Shown here piece after piece: positions 1 through 7,750 of a stretch of DNA of 64,000 nt. Numbering within the stretch: the stretch's first letter is position 1; each line of letters starts with the position of its first letter. The stretch is from an uncultured Corynebacterium sp. GTDB taxonomy: Bacteria; Actinomycetota; Actinomycetes; Mycobacteriales; Mycobacteriaceae. The stretch covers positions 53,859 to 117,858 of the forward strand of contig NZ_CALUCS010000004.1 of assembly GCF_943914615.1 (NCBI RefSeq), read 5' to 3'. The position numbers were made by a program, and so were the translations under genes. Under the pieces are notes generated by a model. It was not told where the DNA came from, made no database searches, and worked only from the letters and a program-made list of their open reading frames with translations.

Positions 1-141
1 ACCGGCGAGAACGTGATCCTGCAGGGCAACATTCCGTTTAAGCGCAGCGACTTCGACATCCAGACTCCGCAGTTCGTCGCCGCAACAATCGCCGACGAAG
101 GCACCATCGATCTATTGCTCGTACTCGAGCAGGATAAGTAG
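1..141 (+). CDS. C-terminus of a YceI-like protein (5' end outside window)
   Basis: An open frame runs from the first base to a TAG and gives the last 46 residues of a protein. The tail pattern (IPFKRSDFDI, then a V-A-x-T-I-A-D-E-G-T-I-D-L-L-L-V-L-E run) resembles the end of YceI-family lipocalin-like proteins, where a P-x-x-x-SDF motif precedes the last strand. YceI proteins bind isoprenoid or lipid ligands in the periplasm. The N-terminus, including any signal peptide, is not visible. The next small gene starts 10 bp downstream and is probably co-transcribed. The family call is tentative because only the last quarter is seen. Confidence 0.55.
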   Translation, partial: TGENVILQGNIPFKRSDFDIQTPQFVAATIADEGTIDLLLVLEQDK

Positions 142-151
142 GCGCGGTCAA

Positions 152-319
152 ATGTCTCCAGAGATGCTCAAGTACTCGCGCATCATGCGCATCGTGGTGC
201 TGTTGTTCTTTATCGGCTATCTGCTGTGGCAGGGCACGGGCCTGACGTATTTCTTCGCCGCGGTCTGTGCGCTGTTCCTGGCTGCCACCTGCTATCAGCT
301 GTGGCAATCCAGGGATTAG
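152..319 (+). CDS. small two-helix membrane protein, 55 aa
   Basis: An ATG 10 bp after the preceding stop opens a 55-residue frame. It has a short polar N-terminus (MSPEMLKYSRIMR) and two hydrophobic segments (about residues 13-27 and 31-47) joined by WQGTGLTY, and ends QLWQSRD. It looks like a small integral membrane protein with both ends cytoplasmic. I do not recognise a family. Its closeness to the upstream YceI-like gene suggests one transcript. A convergent lipase gene ends 24 bp downstream. Confidence 0.6.
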   Translation: MSPEMLKYSRIMRIVVLLFFIGYLLWQGTGLTYFFAAVCALFLAATCYQLWQSRD

Positions 320-342
320 CCGATAATATACATTATGACACT

Positions 343-1602
343 TTAGCTTCCCGCCACGTTGGGTAGCGCCGCACTGCCTTCCACGGACCCCTGCAGCTGC
401 CCCACTGGCGCCTCACACGTGCGCCCCAGCGGCTCGCCGCGGAAACGCTTCAAGATGAAGTCGATGCCGAATGCGCCGCCCGTCACCGCCTGGATGAAGT
501 GATTGTATTCACCCACCGGCGGCATGATGTCGTCTCGGTACTCGACCTGCGCGCCCTTCTCGCACCACGTGCGCGCCAGTTCTTTCGCCTGGTTGTACTC
601 GACGTTCTTATCGTGACGCCCAGATATCACCATCACCGGTGCCACCGGACGCTTAAGCCCAATGCGCTGATCTTCCATAGCTTCCCGCGCCTCAGGCATG
701 TCCTTCAACAACTCATCGAGCGTCTTGCCCGACTTTGTCCATTCACTGGTCTTCTTGTGCCCGTACTTGTCCGTGATCTCCCCGGTGCACATCGTGGACA
801 GATCCTTCAGCGCCTGCTTGCCCTCATCGTTGAGATGCTTATCCAGCAGCGGCTGCAGATGCGGATAGCGCTCCAGCAGGCCGTTGATCGTGAAGCCGAT
901 CGCTCCCATGAGGTCTGAACCGTCGATGTTTCGCTGCACCGCCTCCAGGTCCGCAGGCGGCGCAGATGCGTAGGCACCCACCACGTTGAGCTCCGGAGCG
1001 TACTCGCCCGCCGCCTCGACCGCCGCAGCCGACGCGCCGCCGCCCTGCGAGTGACCATAGAATGCCACCGGCCCGTCACCCACACCGGCCGCGCGCGCCG
1101 CATCCAGCATCGCGTGCGCCTGGTCATCTCGGTTCATGTACGTGTGCATACCGGGAGTACCCATGCCGATATAATCGGTCACCACCACGCGCACACCCTT
1201 GGAGGCAAATACCCAGTCATAAATACCCTCCAGGTTTACCGCCCGCTTTGCCTTGATCGGATCCGGCTGCCCGTCCAGCGGCCAGTTCCTACTCGGTGCG
1301 CATTGGTCGCCCTGCCCGACCGTTCCGCGGCCAATCACCACTGTCGGGCGTGGCCCCTCGCCCTTCCATTCCACGACCGGCTCCACAATATAGACGCTGA
1401 CCTCGGTTTTCTTCCCCTCCGAGGTGATCGTCGTGTACTCGATTCGATCCACCGTCTTCGGCAACCTCATGTGCAGGTCGCCGAACACATTGGAATATGC
1501 GACCTTCTCCCTCTTCGTCACTTGCGCCGCCTCGGCGGGCGACGCGAATCCGGCAAATGCAATGGCTGTTGCGCATGCGAGCGCTGCTGTTTTCTTGAAC
1601 AT
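343..1602 (-). CDS. secreted lipase of the LIP (secretory lipase) family
   Basis: Predicted 419-aa extracellular lipase/esterase. The N-terminus MFKKTAALACATAIAFAG followed by ASPAEAA is a classic Sec signal peptide with an AxA-type cleavage site. The nucleophile elbow GHSQGGG places the catalytic Ser near residue 185. A later SGRHDKNVEYNQ segment fits the Asp region and EYNHFIQAV the His region. This is the secretory-lipase alpha/beta-hydrolase type, with an RGTVGQGDQCAPS segment near the oxyanion region. I chose the ATG at 1602; a TTG at 1623 would add seven residues in front of the signal peptide. A perfect 18-bp dyad lies just upstream. Lipases of this type are frequent in lipid-requiring corynebacteria that depend on host fatty acids (family knowledge). 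Confidence 0.85.
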   Translation of the reverse strand: MFKKTAALACATAIAFAGFASPAEAAQVTKREKVAYSNVFGDLHMRLPKTVDRIEYTTITSEGKKTEVSVYIVEPVVEWKGEGPRPTVVIGRGTVGQGDQCAPSRNWPLDGQPDPIKAKRAVNLEGIYDWVFASKGVRVVVTDYIGMGTPGMHTYMNRDDQAHAMLDAARAAGVGDGPVAFYGHSQGGGASAAAVEAAGEYAPELNVVGAYASAPPADLEAVQRNIDGSDLMGAIGFTINGLLERYPHLQPLLDKHLNDEGKQALKDLSTMCTGEITDKYGHKKTSEWTKSGKTLDELLKDMPEAREAMEDQRIGLKRPVAPVMVISGRHDKNVEYNQAKELARTWCEKGAQVEYRDDIMPPVGEYNHFIQAVTGGAFGIDFILKRFRGEPLGRTCEAPVGQLQGSVEGSAALPNVAGS

Positions 1603-1623
1603 TACTTTGTTGTAGCAAACCAA

Positions 1624-1641
1624 TTACCCCCGATGGGGTAA
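1624..1641. promoter_or_regulatory. perfect 18-bp dyad in the lipase/glycosidase divergent region
   Basis: The sequence TTACCCCCGATGGGGTAA is a perfect inverted repeat with 7-bp arms and a CGAT centre. It sits 22-39 bp upstream of the lipase start and about 50 bp upstream of the divergent glycosidase gene. C-tract/G-tract arms of this kind resemble operators of CsoR/RcnR-type metal-responsive repressors, but that link is only an analogy and no such regulator gene lies in the window. Confidence 0.5.
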
Positions 1642-1691
1642 AAACCGAAAACTTAGCCAACAAAAACTAAGAGCGTCAATAAGTTAAGTAC

Positions 1692-2917
1692 ATGGACCTC
1701 AGCAACATCCGCATCGGTACCGCATCGGCCGGGCTGCAGATCGAAGGATCGCCGCGCCCCAACAACTGGAGCGAGTGGGTCGCCAAGGACGGCACTACCC
1801 CGCACCCCACTACCGACCACTGGCGCCGCTGGCGCGAAGACAACCAGCTCATGAGCGACCTTGGTCTGCAGATCTCGCGCGTCGGCGTGGAGTGGTCGCG
1901 CGTGGAACCCGAGCCTGGTCGCTACGACCACGACGCACTCCAACGCTACCGGGAAGAGTTCCTTGACCTGCGCGAACGCGGAATCGAGCCGCTGGTTACG
2001 CTGCATCACTTCGGTCACCCCGCCTGGTTTGAGGCCAACGGCGCGTTCACCCGCGAGTCGAACGTGGAGATTTCCTGCGCTACGTCGACGTCGTGCTCGA
2101 CCACCTGGGCGACATTGTCACCGACTGGATCACCATCAACGAGCCGAACGTCTTCGCCACCGAGGCCTACCTCTTCGGCTCTACCCCGCCCGGCCGCGGG
2201 GGCCTGCCGAAAGTTCGCCCATGCCTGCGGAACATGGCGGCGGCACACCTGCTGGCCTACCAGCGCATCCACTCACGCTTGGACAATCCCCGCGTGACCT
2301 TCGCCCACCACCGCCGAGTCTTCGCACCCATGAACCCGCGCAACCCCGTCCACCGGCTGCTTACTCCCCTGGTCGAGTGGCTTTTCCAGGGCGCAATCGA
2401 GCCTGCCTTCTTCGAGGGGCACTTTCACCCCGTGCTCGGTCGCCCAAGCCTGGAGCTGCCCAGCGGCGGGGTCTTCGCCGATGCTGTGGCCATTAACTAC
2501 TACTCGCGCACGGCGGTGCGCGGTTTTTCTGACGCCACCTTCCCCGCCACCCCAACCAATGACCTCGGTTGGGAGATCTACCCGCCGGGAATTGCGGAGG
2601 TCTCCGCCGAACTCGCGGAGCGCTACCGGCTGCCCGTGTGGATCACGGAGAACGGCACTGCCGACGCCGCCGAGCGCTTCCGTTGCGCGTTCATCCTTGA
2701 CCATTTGGCGGAGCTTTCCCGCGTTCCGGAGGTGGAGCGTTACTACCACTGGTGCTTCGTGGACAACTGGGAGTGGTCCGAGGGCATGGCGCAGAAGTTT
2801 GGCGTGGTGGACGTGGAGCGACAGGTCAAGTCCGCTGGACGTCTACTGCAGGCGCTGATCCGCGAGGGCGCCATCACCCAGGAGATTGATGCCGAGTTCA
2901 GGGAGAAGGGCCACTGA
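1692..2917 (+). pseudogene. family 1 beta-glycosidase, disrupted by a one-base frameshift
   Basis: Two overlapping frames together make a GH1 glycosidase of about 408 residues. The first (from ATG 1692) contains the start of the barrel, RVGVEWSRVEPEPGRYD and VTLHHFGHPAWF. The second resumes with FLRYVDVVLDHLGDIVTDW. It carries the acid/base motif TINEP (Glu codon 2141-2143) and the nucleophile motif ITENG (Glu codon 2648-2650). The frame slips at about 2070-2071, where VE is followed by AT instead of a full codon before TTC, so one base is missing. Both catalytic Glu survive in the second frame. The stop overlaps the start of the MFS gene (TGATG), so this was a glycoside-uptake operon. A sequencing error or strain-level phase change could also explain the slip. 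Confidence 0.85.
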
Positions 2918-4128
2918 TGTTGCAGACTCTCACCGCCGCCGAGCGCGAGCCGAAGTGGTTCTATTGGAAGTTCGGCGTGGCCTTCTTCGGCTCCGTCTTC
3001 GCCTGGGCCGGCCCCACGCAGCTGCTGCTGGGATTACAGATGATCGAGCTGCGGCCCGATACCAAAGAGGATTCCCTCGCCCTGATGATGATGCTCGGCG
3101 GCGCGACCGCCGTAGTAACGAGCCTGCTGACCGGCTATATCGCCGACCGCAGCTGGTTCTGGGTGGGGCGTTGGGGCAAGCGCCTGCCGTGGGTTCTGTT
3201 GGCTGCTCCCCTGGCCACGCTGGGGTTGCTGCTGATGTCTTTCACCCCCGACTTTTGGGTACTCACTGGGCTGTGGTGCTTGGTGCAGGTCTTCGTTGCG
3301 TTCGTAACGAATAACCTGATGACGGTCACCGCAGATGTTGTCCCGCAGGAGAAGTTCGGGTTGGTGTCTGGAATCGTCGGCGCGACCTACACCTTCGGAA
3401 TCGTCGGCGGGACCGCCGTTGCCGCGGCTTTGCCGATTCAGCAGGCGTACTGGGTTGTGGGCGTCATTTCCCTTCTCTTTATCTTCCAATTCGCTTTCGG
3501 TCGTGGTCACGTGGACGTGCACGTGCGCCCGTACGATTCGCTGTCCGTGACGGTCGGCGACGAGGGCTCGTACCGCAATTATTGGCTTGTCTTCACCAGC
3601 CGTTTCGTGATCCACCTAGCCAACTACACCAGCCTGTTCTACTTGCTGTATTACCTGCGGGATCACATTGGAATACCGGATCCGGATGCGGGCGTGCTGA
3701 TGCTGACCCTGCTGTATGCGGTCTTCACCATCATCACTGCGTTTATCAGCGGTGGCGCGTCGGACCGGTTGGGCCGGCGGAAGATTCTGGTGGTCGTTTC
3801 GGCGCTTGGAGTCGCGGGCGCTACGGGCATGATGACTATCGCCACCGGCATGGGTTTGGTTTATGCCGCGGCGATGCTGTTGGGGTTGAGCTGGGGAGTG
3901 TTCAGCAGCGTGGATCAGGCCATGGTTAACGAGTCGCTGCCCAGCAAGAAGAACCGTGCGCGCGACGTGTCACTTATGTCGCTCACCCAAGGGGTCAGCA
4001 ATATGTTCTGTGGTGGCCTGGCAGCCCTCGCGCTGAGGCACTTCGATTACCCCAGCATGTTCCTGATGTGCAGTATCATCTGCGTTTTCGGTGCACTGCT
4101 GGTTCTGCCCGTCACCTCCTCAAAGTAG
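2917..4128 (+). CDS. MFS transporter, probable glycoside/sugar permease
   Basis: A 403-aa, roughly twelve-helix major facilitator protein. It shows MFS loop signatures such as GYIADRSWFWVGRWGKRLPW between helices 2 and 3 and SGGASDRLGRRKILV in the second half. The overall pattern (TADVVPQEKFGLVSG, VNESLPSKKNRARDVS) resembles SLC45/GPH-like sugar:cation symporters. Its ATG overlaps the glycosidase stop in TGATG, so it is translationally coupled to a glycoside hydrolase. This supports import of a glycoside that the enzyme would split. The substrate is not determinable. The transporter itself looks intact although the enzyme gene is broken. Confidence 0.8.
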   Translation: MLQTLTAAEREPKWFYWKFGVAFFGSVFAWAGPTQLLLGLQMIELRPDTKEDSLALMMMLGGATAVVTSLLTGYIADRSWFWVGRWGKRLPWVLLAAPLATLGLLLMSFTPDFWVLTGLWCLVQVFVAFVTNNLMTVTADVVPQEKFGLVSGIVGATYTFGIVGGTAVAAALPIQQAYWVVGVISLLFIFQFAFGRGHVDVHVRPYDSLSVTVGDEGSYRNYWLVFTSRFVIHLANYTSLFYLLYYLRDHIGIPDPDAGVLMLTLLYAVFTIITAFISGGASDRLGRRKILVVVSALGVAGATGMMTIATGMGLVYAAAMLLGLSWGVFSSVDQAMVNESLPSKKNRARDVSLMSLTQGVSNMFCGGLAALALRHFDYPSMFLMCSIICVFGALLVLPVTSSK

Positions 4129-4131
4129 TGG

Positions 4132-5547
4132 CTAGAACGGCGGCTCCTCTTCGTCCTTTTTTAGCTGTTCGAGCTGCTCGATTTGGCTGTATAGTTCCTC
4201 TCGCGCCAATTCGGCAATGGCGTTGGCAATCGTGATTTCACTGTTGATCCGTCGCTGTAGCTCTTCCTTGATTTCCTCCACGGAGGCACAGTTCAGCATC
4301 TTCTGCAGCTCCTCGCGGGTGATAGACAGCCCGCGAGGCATCATCGGATCGGCGTTGAGCTTCTCCTCGTTGAGTTTCCGCACCACCCTCGCCTTGCGCA
4401 CCCCACGCTCCGCGAAGTTTTCGCGTGCTAGCGGCCCGTCGGGCACGGTCACAACCTCGTGGCCATCACCGTGTGAGGTCCACACTTCGGTGCCATCGGC
4501 GTGCAGTGCGACGTCCCAGGTACCAGCCGTTTTCAGGCGGTGATGGGTACGACAAAGCAGATGCATATTCGCCGTCGACGTCGGTCCGCCGTCGGCGTGG
4601 CGGTGCACATGGTCGATGTCACATGTGTACCCCGGCGCATCGCAGCCCGGGAAACGGCAGTGCCCATCGCGCCCTATTACTGACGCCCGCAGCAACTCCG
4701 TCGGCTGGTACCCCTCCGTCGCGGTGTACCCAGGAGCCGCCAGGTGGGTGACTTTCGCAAGCCACTCGCAGCTAGCGGCCTCGGATAGCCAGTGATCCTC
4801 GGCGAAGACTCCGCGGGGTTGCGACCCGACGGCCTTGTAGAGGTTCAAGGTGACCTCGGTGGTGATGTTCTGCTCGAGCATCTCCAGGAAGGCCTCCCCC
4901 ATGGAGCATCCGCGCTTCAGGGAGGCCGCCTTCACCGCCTTGTGCAGCTCCACGCCGCGCAGGCGCGGAACTGTGAGGGTGAACGCAGTCGTCTCGAACT
5001 GACTGCGGTCGATCACCAGCTCCGGCGAATTCGTATCCATGGGCGGAGTATCGTCCAATGGAGCCGCCAGCTTGTCCCGGTCCCCCACAATCGCCTTGAC
5101 CTTGTTATACGCCGCCCGCGGGGTGGGAACCTGCTGGTTCGGCACGGTGGGTTTGAGGGCCTTTAGGATCTCCTGCTCCACCTCGGCGCGCTTGTCCGGG
5201 GCTACAGCCTGAACCGCCTCCGTGACCTGCTGGATATGGCGAATAGTGAAAGCGCCGCTGCGGAACAACTGATGGAGTTGTGGGAAGACTTGGAGCATCA
5301 GCCCAGCGTCGGCATAGTTGGCCGCCACTACCTTGCTGATACCGAAACGCACGGCGAGCTTGGAAGCATGATCGGGAACAAGGTCGTCCGGCGCCGGAGT
5401 AGACTGCTCGACCATGGCGAGGTGGGTCAGATTGAGGGCACGGGACGTCGCCGTTAGCGGGTCGTCGGAACGCGCAAGCCGGTAGTAAGGCTCGGTGGTA
5501 TCGGGCGGTGGTTCGGTGGTGTTTGTGGTGAGTGTAGTGGTGCTCAT
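4132..5547 (-). CDS. DUF222/HNH endonuclease-domain protein (13E12-repeat type)
   Basis: A 471-residue protein with the actinobacterial architecture of an N-terminal DUF222 helical region (about residues 20-270) followed by an HNH nuclease domain. The HNH core is visible as GRDGHCRFPGC, then CDIDHVHRHADGGPTS, then NMHLLCRTHHRLK, with the Cys pairs and His residues for metal binding. The C-terminus is Glu/Lys-rich and probably coiled-coil. The start at 5547 is chosen because AAGGGGA precedes it; an upstream in-frame extension to 5586 lacks support. These genes are multicopy in actinobacteria and their role is not settled. Confidence 0.85.
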   Translation of the reverse strand: MSTTTLTTNTTEPPPDTTEPYYRLARSDDPLTATSRALNLTHLAMVEQSTPAPDDLVPDHASKLAVRFGISKVVAANYADAGLMLQVFPQLHQLFRSGAFTIRHIQQVTEAVQAVAPDKRAEVEQEILKALKPTVPNQQVPTPRAAYNKVKAIVGDRDKLAAPLDDTPPMDTNSPELVIDRSQFETTAFTLTVPRLRGVELHKAVKAASLKRGCSMGEAFLEMLEQNITTEVTLNLYKAVGSQPRGVFAEDHWLSEAASCEWLAKVTHLAAPGYTATEGYQPTELLRASVIGRDGHCRFPGCDAPGYTCDIDHVHRHADGGPTSTANMHLLCRTHHRLKTAGTWDVALHADGTEVWTSHGDGHEVVTVPDGPLARENFAERGVRKARVVRKLNEEKLNADPMMPRGLSITREELQKMLNCASVEEIKEELQRRINSEITIANAIAELAREELYSQIEQLEQLKKDEEEPPF

Positions 5548-5703
5548 ACGATCCCCTTCGTGAACTAAGACTAGTTTAGAACACATAATCGAACTATGTC
5601 AACACTCCTAGCGAATTAAATGCTAAGATTCAACCTTTACTAGAAGGTTTGAACTATTCTTTGGTCGGCGCACAACCCCCACATTTCGTGTAAAAATGAC
5701 ACC

Positions 5704-6498
5704 ATGAGCACTTTGGATCTCTCCCAAGAAACCGTCCTCATCACCGGCGCCAGCTCGGGCCTCGGCAAGGAGTTCGCCACCCAACTGGCAGCCAAGGGCG
5801 CAAACCTCGTACTGGTCGCGCGCCGCCAGGATCGGCTGAATAAGATTGCGGCAGAGATTAAGCGGCGTCATAAGGTAAAGGTCGAAGTAATAGCCAAGGA
5901 CCTATCCGAGCACGGCGTGGCGGGCGAGATCTCGTGGGAGCTTTCCACGCGCGGGATCACGGTGACCTCGCTTATCAACAACGCGGGCTTCGCCAACTAC
6001 GAATCGTTCAGCGACATCCCAACCGACCGCCTCCGCGCGGAGATCGCAGTGAACGTGCACGCGCTGGTGGAGCTGACCCACATGTTCCTGCCGCGGTTCG
6101 AGGATCGCGGGAATGGCTTCATCCTGAATGTGGCGTCTATCGCGGGGTTCCAGCCCTCCCCTGGCATGGTCGTTTACGGCGCCACAAAGTCATTTGTGCT
6201 GTCGTTTACGGAGGGGCTGTATGCCGAGCGCAAGGGCTCCGGCGTGCGGATTATGGCGTTGTGCCCAGGGCCGACGGAGACCGAATTCTTCCACGTAGCC
6301 GGCAGCGATCGCGCCGACGGCGGCCTGAAACGCATGAGCAGCCGCGACGTTGTAGCTGCCGGCATCGAAGCCCTACTGCGAAAGTCTCCGCCGCCGTCCG
6401 TGGTCGCGGGCACGCTCAACAAGGTGCTGATGAGCGTGTCACAGCGCATGCCACGGCGCGCCATGACGGAGATTATGGCGCGGGTGATGAAGCGCTAG
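5704..6498 (+). CDS. short-chain dehydrogenase/reductase
   Basis: A classical 264-aa SDR. It has the TGASSGLG cofactor motif near the N-terminus, a NNAG motif (LINNAGF), the catalytic Tyr158-x-x-x-Lys162 (YGATK) and PGPTETEF after strand 6. The RR-containing loop after strand 2 (VARRQDR) favours NADP(H). No Shine-Dalgarno sequence precedes the ATG. TAAAAAT sits 6-7 bp upstream, so a leaderless transcript is plausible (inference). The substrate is unknown. The gene ends 26 bp inside the convergent amidase gene. Confidence 0.85.
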   Translation: MSTLDLSQETVLITGASSGLGKEFATQLAAKGANLVLVARRQDRLNKIAAEIKRRHKVKVEVIAKDLSEHGVAGEISWELSTRGITVTSLINNAGFANYESFSDIPTDRLRAEIAVNVHALVELTHMFLPRFEDRGNGFILNVASIAGFQPSPGMVVYGATKSFVLSFTEGLYAERKGSGVRIMALCPGPTETEFFHVAGSDRADGGLKRMSSRDVVAAGIEALLRKSPPPSVVAGTLNKVLMSVSQRMPRRAMTEIMARVMKR

Positions 6499-7750
6499 CT
6501 AACTCCAGCAGAAGCCGCTCATCGCGGGCGACTAGCTGCACGCCGACAGGCAGGCCATCACTCCCCTTACCTGCAGGAATGCTCATCGCGGGGTGTCCGG
6601 AAACATTCCACAAGGCGGTGTAAGCGACCGACGGCAGGCTAGCGATCTGCGCAGCCAGCATGCCCTTGCCCGCCAGCACACCGGCGCGCGCGGGGCGGGA
6701 AGCGACGGTTGGGGTCAGCAGCACGTCGATGTCGTCGAACACCCGATCCAGCTGTTCCCCCAGCCGATCCGAAAAATCTTCGGCCCAGCGCAGCACGGGA
6801 CCTTGCGCCCACATACCTGCCGCGCGGGTGACCTTGTGGCGCCTTTCGATGCGGTCGGGATGTTCGAGCTCGGCAATTTCCTTGCGAATCCCCGCGAAGA
6901 ACTGAGTGACGAACGCCGCCGTCGGATCCTTATGCCGCAGCGTGTAGTCGCGCACCTCGTGGCCCATTCCGCGCAGCCGGTCAGCCATCGCGCGCACAGC
7001 ACGGACGTGGTCTCGGTGCGGTGGGGTTAGCGGCGTTGAGGGTTGCAGGCTCACACCGATTCTTAGTGACGCCCCCTCGGGTTCGGTAGCGACGGAATCA
7101 GATAGGGCGTCAAAAAGAAGGGCACAGTCGCTTGCAGAACGAGCGATGGGGCCGGCGGTGCCGAGACGGCACCACAGATCCTCCCCCGGCAATGTGCCAC
7201 GGGCGGGCTTAAGACCGTAAAGGCCACAGTGCGCGGAGGGAATGCGGATGGACCCGCCGCCGTCACCGCCGACGGCGAAAGGCACCCAACCAGCGGCAAC
7301 GGCGACTGCAGAGCCTCCGGAGGAACCGCCCGGGGTAAAACGCGGATTGTGCGGGTTGCGGGTGATCCCACGGGCCTCGGACTCGGTGAACGGGAATGCG
7401 CCAAACGCAGGCATGGTGGTCTTGCCTAGAATGATCGCCCCGGCTTTGCGCAAGCGGCGAACGATTTCGTCGTCGGCGGCAGCGGGCGTGGGGTTCGCAT
7501 TCGTGCCGAAGGTGGTGGGTACTCCGCGGACCGCGACTTCCTCCTTGATGAGCACCGGCACGCCGTGCAGTGGGCCGGGGTCGGTGCTGGAATCTAGGTC
7601 GGCGGCGGCTGCCAGCGCTTCATCGTCCAGGAGTACCGAGATGGCATTGAAGTGCCGGTCCTGCGCGCGGATGCGGCGGAGGGTCTTTTCAATGAGCGGT
7701 ACAGCGCCGTTTTCCAGCGCCTCGGCGCGCCATTCACTAGAGCTGAGCAA
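6473..7750 (-). CDS. amidase-signature family amidase
   Basis: A 425-aa amidase with the Ser-cisSer-Lys triad. The Lys is in VPVLIKEEVAVRG, and the Gly/Ser-rich signature GGSSGGSAVAVAAGWVPFA plus GGDGGGSIRIPS supplies the serines. The fold is that of GatA/AtzF-type amidases, but no GatB/GatC neighbours are present, so it is not the tRNA amidotransferase subunit. The best start is a TTG at 7750, inside the last codons of the upstream FAD-enzyme gene and preceded by AAGG. The two genes overlap by 14 bp and are translationally linked. The substrate is unknown. Confidence 0.85.
   Translation of the reverse strand: MLSSSEWRAEALENGAVPLIEKTLRRIRAQDRHFNAISVLLDDEALAAAADLDSSTDPGPLHGVPVLIKEEVAVRGVPTTFGTNANPTPAAADDEIVRRLRKAGAIILGKTTMPAFGAFPFTESEARGITRNPHNPRFTPGGSSGGSAVAVAAGWVPFAVGGDGGGSIRIPSAHCGLYGLKPARGTLPGEDLWCRLGTAGPIARSASDCALLFDALSDSVATEPEGASLRIGVSLQPSTPLTPPHRDHVRAVRAMADRLRGMGHEVRDYTLRHKDPTAAFVTQFFAGIRKEIAELEHPDRIERRHKVTRAAGMWAQGPVLRWAEDFSDRLGEQLDRVFDDIDVLLTPTVASRPARAGVLAGKGMLAAQIASLPSVAYTALWNVSGHPAMSIPAGKGSDGLPVGVQLVARDERLLLELASASSPAP

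Noticed and set aside
38..307. Open frame on the minus strand opposite the first two genes
   Set aside because: It lies antisense to the YceI-like tail and the 55-aa membrane protein, has no RBS, and its Arg/Gln/His-rich product resembles no family. It is a GC-driven shadow frame.
6473..7750. GatA subunit of the tRNA amidotransferase
   Set aside because: The amidase signature fits, but no gatB or gatC gene is nearby and the gene is coupled to an FAD dehydrogenase instead.
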